DNA of 7,934 nucleotides, taken from assembly GCA_022776785.1 (NCBI GenBank), contig JALFHA010000110.1, positions 1 through 7,934 on the forward strand. The letters are read 5' to 3'. How positions within the stretch are numbered: position 1 is the stretch's first letter; the number at the start of each line of letters is the position of its first letter. This document shows positions 1 through 4,827 of this stretch, one piece after another. Below the pieces are notes generated by a model. That model was not told the origin of the DNA. It was given only the letters and a program-made list of their open reading frames with translations, and did not search any database. The translations under genes were made by a program, and so were the position numbers. Source of the stretch: Clostridiales bacterium (GTDB lineage: Bacteria; Bacillota; Clostridia; Christensenellales; Aristaeellaceae).

Positions 1-141
1 ATAGCGCATCGCCTGCGCCTCGCCGAAGGTGGACAGCACCATCGTGATGGCAGCCGTCAGGGTCGTCTTGCCGTGGTCAACGTGGCCGATGGTGCCAATG
101 TTGACGTGCGGCTTCGTGCGCTCGAATTTTTGCTTCGCCAT
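1..141 (-). CDS. tuf: Elongation factor Tu, N-terminal fragment (runs off the window)
   Basis: EF-Tu is the GTPase that carries aminoacyl-tRNA to the ribosomal A site. Only the first 47 codons lie in the window. The product begins MAKQKFERTKPHVNIGTIGH and continues into the G1/P-loop GHVDHGKT at residues 19-26, then TTLTAAIT, which is the nearly invariant EF-Tu start. The ATG at 141-139 is preceded by a strong GAGGAGG Shine-Dalgarno at about 150-157. The gene is truncated by the window edge, not broken. A tRNA-Gly gene lies 71 bp upstream with no obvious terminator between them, so both are probably transcribed from the promoter at 317-345. The position downstream of sigH matches the clostridial sigH-tuf neighbourhood. 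The identification is close to certain. Confidence 0.97.
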   Translation of the reverse strand, partial: MAKQKFERTKPHVNIGTIGHVDHGKTTLTAAITMVLSTFGEAQAMRY

Positions 142-212
142 TGGAATAACCTCCTCGATAATTTCGGCTGACAGTTTTTTGCTGCGGCCCGCCGAATTGT
201 CGGTGGTCGCTT

Positions 213-286
213 TGGAGCAGGTGATGGGAATCGAACCCACGCGGTCAGCTTGGGAAGCTGAAGTTCTGCCATTAAACTACACCTGC
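213..286 (-). tRNA. tRNA-Gly (anticodon CCC)
   Basis: The minus strand folds as a complete cloverleaf. The acceptor stem is GCAGGTG paired with CACCTGC (7 bp). The D arm starts GTTTAATGGCAGAAC. The anticodon stem TCAGC/GCTGA encloses loop TTCCCAA, giving anticodon CCC, which reads GGG glycine codons. The T arm is GTGGG-TTCGATT-CCCAT. The discriminator T is followed by a genomically encoded CCA at 213-215. The gene sits between a strong promoter (317-345) and tuf, so it is probably cut from the 5' leader of the tuf transcript. E. coli tufB is likewise preceded by tRNA genes. Confidence 0.95.
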
Positions 287-316
287 GAAGGGCTGTCAAC
301 CGGTTCATACATCCAT

Positions 317-345
317 ATTCTATCCAAATCTTCCGGTCTTGTCAA
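317..345 (-). promoter_or_regulatory. Sigma-A promoter for tRNA-Gly and tuf
   Basis: On the minus strand, a perfect -35 TTGACA (345-340) is separated by exactly 17 bp from TAGAAT (322-317), a 5/6 match to the -10 consensus. The predicted transcription start is near 310, about 24 nt before the mature tRNA. The stretch lies in the 108-bp gap between the sigH stop and the tRNA, in locally AT-rich DNA. It would make tRNA-Gly and tuf strongly expressed independently of the sigH operon. Confidence 0.85.
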
Positions 346-394
346 TATCCTGCGCGCAATTTTGCCTGCAAAAACAATTTTTTCCGCGCGCCGG

Positions 395-1150
395 TCAGGC
401 ATTTTTTTCGCTGATGAGCCGCTCGAGCTTGTGCTTGACGCGCTGGAGCGCGTTGTCGATGCTCTTGACATGGCGGCCGAGCATCTGGGCGATTTCCTGA
501 TAGCTTTTGCCGTCGAGATAGGCAGAGAGCACGCGCCGCTCAAACGGCGAGAGCGCCTCGTCGATGCGCGATTCGATGCTCACATAGCTTTCCCTGCCGA
601 TGAGCAGCTCCTCCGGGTCGGTCGTGCGCCCCTCGGTGATGACGTCAAGGAGCGTGCGGTCGCTCTCCTCCTCATAGATCGGCTTGTTGAGCGAGACATA
701 GGAGTTCAGCGGGATGTGCTTCTGCCTCGTGGCGGTCTTGATGGCCGTGATGATCTGCCGGGTGACGCACAGCTCCGCAAAGGCATGGAAGGAGGCGAGC
801 TTGTCCGGCTTGAAATCGCGAAACGCCTTGAACAGCCCGATCATGCCCTCCTGCACGATGTCCTCATGGTCGGCGCCCACCAGGAAATAGGAGCGCGCCT
901 TGGAGCGCACGAAGTTTTTATACTTGTTGAGCAGGTATTCCGAGGCGCCCGCGTCGCCCCGCTGCGCCAGCAGGGCAATATCCTCGTCGCTCATGCCCTC
1001 AAAGCCGGAGAGCGCCTCCTGCGGGTCATCCTCCCCGTCCGGGAACGCGCCCGGGCCGGGCCCTTCCCCGTGCAGGCCATCCTCCTGCGCGGCGAGCCGG
1101 TGCTCCGCGGCGTGCTCGTCCCACTCGTCCTGAACGTGCAGCGTGTTCAT
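395..1150 (-). CDS. sigH: RNA polymerase sporulation sigma factor SigH (sigma-30)
   Basis: Sigma-H directs transcription of early stationary-phase and sporulation-entry genes. The 251-residue product contains sigma-70 region 2 at about 70-145, with core blocks NKYKNFVRSKARSYF, GADHEDIVQEGMIGL and TRQIITAIKTATRQKHIPLN, and region 4 at about 197-246, where SYQEIAQMLGRHVKSIDNAL is the helix-turn-helix. These blocks are almost residue-for-residue those of Bacillus SigH. The product is longer than the roughly 218 residues of the Bacillus protein because of an acidic, Gly/Pro-rich N-terminus (residues 1-52). The ATG at 1150 overlaps the yacP stop (ATGA), with AAAGGGCGAGGA just upstream. A second ATG at 994 (residue 53) has a GAGGG only 1 nt away, too close to be preferred. 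The gene is co-transcribed with mrnC-rlmB-yacP. No convincing intrinsic terminator follows, so some read-through into tRNA-Gly/tuf is possible. Confidence 0.96.
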   Translation of the reverse strand: MNTLHVQDEWDEHAAEHRLAAQEDGLHGEGPGPGAFPDGEDDPQEALSGFEGMSDEDIALLAQRGDAGASEYLLNKYKNFVRSKARSYFLVGADHEDIVQEGMIGLFKAFRDFKPDKLASFHAFAELCVTRQIITAIKTATRQKHIPLNSYVSLNKPIYEEESDRTLLDVITEGRTTDPEELLIGRESYVSIESRIDEALSPFERRVLSAYLDGKSYQEIAQMLGRHVKSIDNALQRVKHKLERLISEKNA

Positions 1151-1656
1151 TCCTCGCCCTTTCTCATCCGGTCAAAGATTTCCTTCTGGTGCGGCGGCAG
1201 GCGCGAGAAGATGTCCCCGCGCGATACCCTTTCCTCCCGCATTCTGGTGCGCCCGACCCGGCGCACCTGCTCGAGCTCCATCAGGAATTCGCGCGAGGAG
1301 CTGCGCACAGCGCCGCGTCCGAGCGTCACGGTCTGCTCCACCGCATCGCTGGTAGCCACGCGCACATGCCGCCTTTTCGGCGCGGCCTCGCAGGCGGCCT
1401 CGATATAGTTGTCCGCGCTCTCGGCATGGCGGGTGAAGACGACCTCCACGCCGTTGACGCTCTGGCGGGTGCGCGCAGCCCTGTCGGTGTAGTGCCCGTC
1501 GAAGACGACGATCACCTCCTCGCCGGAATAGCCGGCGTAGTCGGCGATCAGATGCACGAGCCTGTCGCGCGCCTCCTCGATGCTCAGGCGCTCCTCGCGA
1601 GGGACGCGCCATGCGCCGATGACGTTGTAGCCGTCCACAAGCAGCAGCGGCTTCAC
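1147..1656 (-). CDS. yacP: YacP/Rae1-type NYN-domain ribosome-associated endoribonuclease
   Basis: This 169-residue protein belongs to the NYN (PIN-like) nuclease family. The Bacillus member, Rae1, enters the ribosomal A site and cleaves mRNA during translation. The conserved acidic residues typical of the fold are visible: LLVDGYNVIGAW (Asp8), VVFDGHYTDR (Asp53), ESADNYIEAA (Asp82) and VATSDAVEQ (Asp104). The C-terminus is basic and ends in the family-like SRGDIFSRLPPHQKEIFDRMRKGEE stretch (last 25 residues). The frame stays open far upstream into rlmB, but the start is placed at GTG 1656: homology begins there and GCGAGGGG sits 6 nt before it. It follows the rlmB stop by 2 bp and overlaps sigH by ATGA, so all three are likely translationally coupled. 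The family assignment is strong. The A-site activity is inferred from the Bacillus homologue. Confidence 0.92.
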   Translation of the reverse strand: MKPLLLVDGYNVIGAWRVPREERLSIEEARDRLVHLIADYAGYSGEEVIVVFDGHYTDRAARTRQSVNGVEVVFTRHAESADNYIEAACEAAPKRRHVRVATSDAVEQTVTLGRGAVRSSSREFLMELEQVRRVGRTRMREERVSRGDIFSRLPPHQKEIFDRMRKGEE

Positions 1657-1658
1657 GA

Positions 1659-2858
1659 TCAGCCCCTCGCGCCCATCATGGCATAGAGCAGCACGCCTGC
1701 GGCCACTGAGGCGTTGAGCGAGCCGATCTGCCCGCGCATGGGCAGGGAGACCAGCTTGTCGCAGCTCTTTGCCACCAGCCGGGAGACGCCCTCGCCCTCC
1801 GAGCCGACGACCAGCGCCGCCGGGCCGGAGAAGTCGACCCTGCGGTAATCCTCGCCCTCCATTGCCGCTCCATAGACCCAGATGCCCTCGGCCTTGAGCC
1901 GCTCGATGAGCCGGGTCAGGTTCACCTCGCGCGCGACGGGGATGTGTTCCACCGCGCCCGCGCTCGCCTTCACGGCCGCCGGGGTCAGCCCCACGGCGCG
2001 CCGCTCCGGGATGATGACGCCGTGCGCGCCCACGCACTCGGCGCTGCGGATGATCGCGCCGAGGTTGTGCGGGTCGGTCACGCCGTCGAGGATCACCAGC
2101 AGCGGCGCCTCGCCGCGCTCCTTCGCCAGCGCCAGCATGTCCTCCACCGTGTGATAGGCATAGGCCGAGACGACGGCGATCATGCCCTGATGGTTGGGGG
2201 CCATCGCGTCAAGCCGCGCGCGGTCCACCTCCTGCACGACGATCTTCGCCTCGCGCGCCATCGCCACGATCTCGCGCGCCGAGCCGATGAGCTCTCCCTT
2301 GGCAACGAGCAGCTTCTCCATATCGCGGCCCGCGCGCAGCGCCTCGCGGATGGGGTTGCGCCCCGCCAACAGACAGCTCTCCAGCACCTCATTCTCCTGC
2401 GGCGCAGCCTCCGGCGCCTCGCGCATCATCGGGCGCTCGCCATACGGGCGGCGCTCGCCGCTTGCCGGGCGCTCTCCATACGGGCGGCGCTCGCCGCTTG
2501 CCGGGCGCTCACCGTACGGACGGTGCTCGCCGTTTGCCGGGCGCTCTCCATACGGGCGGCGCTCGCCGCTTGCCGGGCGCTCTCCATACGGACGGCGCTC
2601 GCCGCTTGCCGGGCGCTCACCGTACGGGCGGCGCTCGCCATTCTCCCGACGCTCACCGTACGGGCGGCGCTCACCATTGGCCGGGCGCTCTCCATACGGA
2701 CGGCGCTCACCATTGGCCGGACGATCCCCATACGGACGGCGCTCACCCGTCGGCACACCCTTTCCCTCGTCGCGCTGCGGGCGGCGGGTCTCCTCATCAT
2801 CGCGCCAATCGTCGCGCGGGCTGCGGTTCTTTTTCGTAAACTGATCGTAGTATGACAT
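1659..2858 (-). CDS. rlmB: RlmB/TrmH-family 23S rRNA (guanosine-2'-O-)-methyltransferase with a repeat-rich N-terminus
   Basis: This is a SPOUT-class methyltransferase. RlmB transfers methyl from S-adenosylmethionine to the 2'-O of G2251 in 23S rRNA (E. coli numbering). Of 399 residues, about 1-37 are charged and 38-145 are nine tandem 12-residue units of the type GERRPYGERPAN. A SpoU substrate-binding domain follows from about 160 (LLAGRNPIREAL) to about 238, then the SPOUT knot: motif 1 ILDGVTDPHNLGAIIRSAE with Asn265, Arg271 and Glu274; motif 2 VVGSEGEGVS (about 350-359); motif 3 LPMRGQIGSLNASVAAGVLL (about 372-391). All catalytic/SAM motifs are intact. The usual length is near 240-260 residues, so the extension accounts for the excess. 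ATG 2858 has AAGGAAGG about 10 nt upstream. The paralogue TrmH (tRNA Gm18) is less likely given the mrnC-rlmB-yacP order. Confidence 0.93.
   Translation of the reverse strand: MSYYDQFTKKNRSPRDDWRDDEETRRPQRDEGKGVPTGERRPYGDRPANGERRPYGERPANGERRPYGERRENGERRPYGERPASGERRPYGERPASGERRPYGERPANGEHRPYGERPASGERRPYGERPASGERRPYGERPMMREAPEAAPQENEVLESCLLAGRNPIREALRAGRDMEKLLVAKGELIGSAREIVAMAREAKIVVQEVDRARLDAMAPNHQGMIAVVSAYAYHTVEDMLALAKERGEAPLLVILDGVTDPHNLGAIIRSAECVGAHGVIIPERRAVGLTPAAVKASAGAVEHIPVAREVNLTRLIERLKAEGIWVYGAAMEGEDYRRVDFSGPAALVVGSEGEGVSRLVAKSCDKLVSLPMRGQIGSLNASVAAGVLLYAMMGARG
2424..2747 (-). repeat. 36-bp coding tandem repeat, nine units, inside rlmB
   Basis: Nine head-to-tail units of exactly 36 bp encode residues 38-145 of RlmB. 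Every unit reads GE(R/H)RPYG(E/D)R and is followed by a variable triplet: PAN three times, PAS four times, REN once and PMM in the last. Units alternate between two synonymous forms of the Pro-Tyr-Gly codons, visible on the plus strand as CCATACGG or CCGTACGG. The array therefore contains older divergence as well as recent duplication. The period keeps the reading frame, so unit gain or loss would not inactivate the enzyme. Confidence 0.95.
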
Positions 2859-2883
2859 GCAGGTGATTCCTTCCTTTTATAAA

Positions 2884-2896
2884 CCGGCATTTGCCG
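2884..2896 (-). other. Small hairpin in the mrnC-rlmB gap
   Basis: The 67-bp gap between mrnC and rlmB contains CGGC-ATTT-GCCG (2885-2896), a 4-bp stem in the transcript followed on the minus strand by GTTTATAAAAGG. It is too weak for a confident terminator. It may only be an intercistronic mRNA hairpin just before the rlmB ribosome binding site. Confidence 0.3.
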
Positions 2897-2925
2897 TCTC
2901 GTTGCTTCGCTCAGGAACGGCGTTT

Positions 2926-3411
2926 TCAGTGTTCCCCGCCCTGCGTGCCTTCATGCGCGCAGGCTTCCTCCAGTGCGGCGGCCATCAGCGCGTCCAGCCG
3001 CTCGCTCTGCCCCGTGATGTACAGATAGCCCCACAGCGCCTCCAGCCCCGTGGCGCGCGCATAGTCCGCCGGGTCGGCGTGCTTTGGCGCGGCGTGCTTG
3101 GCCTGCGCATTGCGGCCCCGGCGGGCGATATCGGCCTCCTCCTGCGTGAGCATCGGCTCAATCGCATGAAGCATCCGCGCCTGCGCCGCCGCGCTCACCA
3201 GACGCACAGCCTGCCTGTGCATCGCGCCGACGCTCAGGCCGCGCGCAAACAGCAGGCTGCGCACATAGAGATCGTGAATTGTGTCACCGACATAAGCCAT
3301 CTGAAGCGGGTTGCGCGTCCGGGGATCGATGCTCCCCATCCGGGCGCGAGCCTCCGCCAGCTCCTCTTGCTGCAAAGGCTGTTTTCCTCCTTGCTCATCG
3401 CTGCGCATCAT
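2926..3411 (-). CDS. mrnC: Mini-ribonuclease III (MrnC)
   Basis: MrnC is an RNase III catalytic domain without the dsRNA-binding domain. In Bacillus it trims the ends of 23S rRNA precursor. The 161-residue product has the family hallmarks: NPLQMAYVGDTIHDLYVRSL with catalytic Asp43, a basic RRGRNAQAKHAAPKHADPADY segment, and LEALWGYLYITGQSERLDAL with the conserved acidic Glu of the EALxGYLYL motif. The frame is open to a GTG at 3450, but the ATG at 3411 is chosen because GGAGGG (3424-3419) lies 7 nt upstream, whereas the GTG has no ribosome binding site. The product is slightly longer than the usual 130-150 residues. It is the first gene of the mrnC-rlmB-yacP-sigH operon, with a leader of about 115 nt from the promoter at 3533-3561. 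Clostridial relatives usually have cysS upstream; here cwlD occupies that place. Confidence 0.92.
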   Translation of the reverse strand: MMRSDEQGGKQPLQQEELAEARARMGSIDPRTRNPLQMAYVGDTIHDLYVRSLLFARGLSVGAMHRQAVRLVSAAAQARMLHAIEPMLTQEEADIARRGRNAQAKHAAPKHADPADYARATGLEALWGYLYITGQSERLDALMAAALEEACAHEGTQGGEH

Positions 3412-3418
3412 CCGGCGG

Positions 3419-3424
3419 CCCTCC
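3419..3424 (-). promoter_or_regulatory. Shine-Dalgarno deciding the mrnC start
   Basis: GGAGGG on the minus strand sits 7 nt before the tandem ATGATG at 3411-3406. It supports the internal methionine start over the upstream GTG at 3450. Confidence 0.7.
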
Positions 3425-3532
3425 GCAAACACGCAAAGGACGGCCAGCACGCAGCCCGAATCGCCGGGGCGTCGCGCCGCACGGCAGGCACAGCCGACAA
3501 AAGCGAATGGTTCCGCCAGTTGTGCAAGTTAC

Positions 3533-3561
3533 AGTATATCATCAATTTCCCGAAAGAACAA
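3533..3561 (-). promoter_or_regulatory. Sigma-A promoter of the mrnC-rlmB-yacP-sigH operon
   Basis: On the minus strand, TTGTTC (3561-3556) is separated by 17 bp from TATACT (3538-3533), with an extended -10 TG motif (TGA immediately before TATACT). The -35 matches only 3/6, but the extended -10 compensates. It lies 26 bp past the cwlD stop in a short AT-rich stretch. The expected start is near 3526, giving an approximately 115-nt leader before mrnC in which no strong structure was recognised. Confidence 0.7.
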
Positions 3562-3587
3562 GAGGAACCGGTGCGAAATTCGCCGGA

Positions 3588-4427
3588 TTACGGCAGCCCG
3601 TTCGGCTCATCGGAGCGGTCTACGGCGGGCAGGGGCTCCGGCTTTTCGCACGGCAGCGCCGCCCACGCGACCACGCCTGCGCAGATTGCCTGCGCCACGC
3701 GCTCGCGGTATTCCTCCGTCAGCAGCAGCGCCTCCTCCTCTCGATTGGAGAGAAAGCCGCACTCCACCAGCGCCGAGGGCACGCCCAGCGTGAGGATGTA
3801 GTAATCCCCCGACAGCGCCACGCGCTCCATTTTTGGGGAAAGCTGCTCGATCATCGCCGCCTGAATCGCCCCGGCCAGCAGACGCCCGGCCGGGCAGTCC
3901 TCTCGATAGAACACCTGCGGGCCGCTCTCGCCGCGGCCGGCATATTCGTTCATGTGGATGGAGAGCACCATGTCCGCCCCGCCCTCGGTGATGATGACCG
4001 CGCGGCGCTGCATGTCCTGGAGCTTCTTGCGGATGGGCGGGTGCTCGTCGCACAGCGCGCGGTCATCCTCGCGCGTCATCACCACGCGTGCGCCCTTTGC
4101 CTCCAGCAGGCGCGCCAGCCGCAGCGCCACGTCGAGGTTTAGCCCCTTTTCGGGCGTGCCGCTCACACGCCCCACCGCGCCGCCGTCATAGCCGCCGTGG
4201 CCGGGATCGACGGCCACCGTGTAGCCCGCCAGCGGCAGCAGCGCCGCCAGACTGTCATCCTGCCGGCCCTGCGCCAGCGTCTGCGCGCTGCGCTGCTCCC
4301 GCCGCAGGGAAAACGCCTGCGCGGCATTCTCCCCCGCGCCCCAGAAAAGCGCCGCCGTGCACACGGCGGAGATGCCCAGCAGCAGCCCTGCCGTCAGCCT
4401 CACGCGATCCCGAAGAAAACCGTTCAT
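3588..4427 (-). CDS. cwlD: N-acetylmuramoyl-L-alanine amidase, CwlD-like (Amidase_3)
   Basis: Zinc-dependent amidase that cleaves the bond between muramic acid and the stem peptide. CwlD, with PdaA, produces the muramic-delta-lactam of the spore cortex. Of 279 residues, about 11-32 form a hydrophobic signal/anchor segment (LTAGLLLGISAVCTAALF), so the enzyme acts outside the membrane. The catalytic domain starts at about 70. Zinc and catalytic residues are visible as VAVDPGHGGYDGG (His77), TPEKGLNLDVAL (Glu93), VLSIHMNEYAG (His158) and SALVECGFLSN (Glu222). The Q-D-M-Q-R-R block at 137-142 and the YYILTLGVPSALVECGFLSN ending fit CwlD better than vegetative amidases. The ATG at 4427 has GGGGAGG 7 nt upstream. 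The gene is probably monocistronic or partly read through into mrnC, which has its own promoter. The family is certain; the CwlD subtype is likely. Confidence 0.88.
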   Translation of the reverse strand: MNGFLRDRVRLTAGLLLGISAVCTAALFWGAGENAAQAFSLRREQRSAQTLAQGRQDDSLAALLPLAGYTVAVDPGHGGYDGGAVGRVSGTPEKGLNLDVALRLARLLEAKGARVVMTREDDRALCDEHPPIRKKLQDMQRRAVIITEGGADMVLSIHMNEYAGRGESGPQVFYREDCPAGRLLAGAIQAAMIEQLSPKMERVALSGDYYILTLGVPSALVECGFLSNREEEALLLTEEYRERVAQAICAGVVAWAALPCEKPEPLPAVDRSDEPNGLP

Positions 4428-4519
4428 CCTCCCGCCTCCCCACCCTCTGGCTGCTCAAGGCTTATGCCCTGCAGGGGAGCGTTATGACGCAGGCACGGGC
4501 GTGTCCTCTCCCGCACCGA

Positions 4520-4548
4520 TATTTATGTGCTCGAAAGAATTGTTACAA
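4520..4548 (-). promoter_or_regulatory. Possible promoter of cwlD
   Basis: On the minus strand, TTGTAA (4548-4543) is followed after 17 bp by TAAATA (4525-4520), about 90 nt before the cwlD ATG. The -10 is a weak sigma-A match. CATAAATA slightly resembles a sporulation sigma-E -10, but no fitting -35 was found. It is offered only because it is the best candidate in the gap. Confidence 0.3.
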
Positions 4549-4550
4549 AT

Positions 4551-4728
4551 CTGTACACAGGTTTTCACCAGCTCCTCCACAGGTTTTCCACTGTTATCCC
4601 CAGATTTGTCCACAGCGATTTTTGAGAGATCATCAAGAAAAATGTCTATTCTCCACACCCTGTGCGGTTTTTCCACATCAGTTTTCCAGCATTTGGCGAT
4701 AAGCTGTGGATAATTCAAGTTTTCCACA
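4551..4728. other. DnaA-box cluster, candidate replication origin (oriC) or DnaA-binding regulatory locus
   Basis: Compared with the DnaA box TTATCCACA, the plus strand has TTATCCCCA (4594-4602), TTGTCCACA (4606-4614), TTCTCCACA (4649-4657), TTTTCCACA (4669-4677) and TTTTCCACA (4720-4728), each one mismatch away. A perfect box lies on the minus strand (TGTGGATAA, 4705-4713). Weaker two-mismatch copies include CTGTACACA (4551-4559), TCCTCCACA (4573-4581) and TTTTCCACT (4584-4592). The cluster is in a non-coding, AT-rich gap. Known bacterial oriC regions combine exactly these elements, often beside dnaA, but dnaA is not in the window. The box cluster is directly visible; origin function is inferred. 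Confidence 0.6.
4705..4713 (-). promoter_or_regulatory. Perfect consensus DnaA box
   Basis: The minus strand reads TTATCCACA, the high-affinity DnaA-ATP/ADP box. It lies 6 bp from an oppositely oriented TTTTCCACA (4720-4728) and is embedded in the AT-rich string GATAAGCTGTGGATAATTC. Confidence 0.75.
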
Positions 4729-4740
4729 GTCCATTCGTTA

Positions 4741-4786
4741 TGACAAAATTATGCCCGGATGATACATTTCTGTAACATTCCGGGCA
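4741..4786 (-). terminator. Intrinsic terminator of the three-gene oxidoreductase operon
   Basis: On the minus strand, TGCCCGGA (4786-4779) pairs perfectly over 8 bp with TCCGGGCA (4759-4752). An inner TACA/TGTA pairing lies in the loop. The stem is followed by TAATTTTGTC, a moderate U-tract. It lies 42 bp beyond the stop of the last oxidoreductase gene, as expected. The plus-strand reading has no U-tract, so the terminator serves the leftward transcript. Confidence 0.7.
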
Positions 4787-4827
4787 AAATGATTATTGCA
4801 TTGTCACATTCTCCGCACGAGTCCGCG

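Larger units (their letters stand above)
4428..4827. other. 400-bp intergenic region between the oxidoreductase operon and cwlD
   Basis: No credible gene is seen here. From right to left it holds a hairpin terminator (4741-4786), a DnaA-box cluster (4551-4728, with the strongest matches in 4594-4728) and a weak promoter candidate for cwlD. Parts are clearly AT-richer than the surrounding GC-rich coding DNA; 4621-4680, for example, is about 60% A+T. Short open frames on both strands here have no ribosome binding site or recognisable product. Confidence 0.8.

Noticed and set aside
360..394. Foldback after sigH (GCGCGC with a distal GCGCGC; TTTTG/CAAAA) as a terminator
   Set aside because: The loop is long or the stem very short, and no T-tract follows on the minus strand, so an intrinsic terminator is not supported.
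29..1408. 459-codon open frame on the plus strand
   Set aside because: It runs antisense to tuf, the tRNA, sigH and yacP, which are all clearly identified. The frame is open because of high GC codon bias and has no recognisable domain.
2424..2747. Regular 36-bp repeat reminiscent of a CRISPR array
   Set aside because: Units abut with no spacers, keep the rlmB frame and encode a consistent 12-residue motif. It is a coding tandem repeat.
1944..2855. 303-codon plus-strand frame with an Arg/Ala/Leu repeat
   Set aside because: It is the antisense of rlmB, and its repeat is only the mirror of the 36-bp units. No ribosome binding site or family resemblance is seen.
2857..4142. Plus-strand open frames across mrnC and cwlD
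   Set aside because: Antisense to two genes with intact catalytic motifs; no start signal or domain is seen.
4482..4727. 81-codon minus-strand frame through the DnaA-box region
   Set aside because: No ribosome binding site and no family resemblance. The AT-rich, box-dense DNA explains it better as non-coding.
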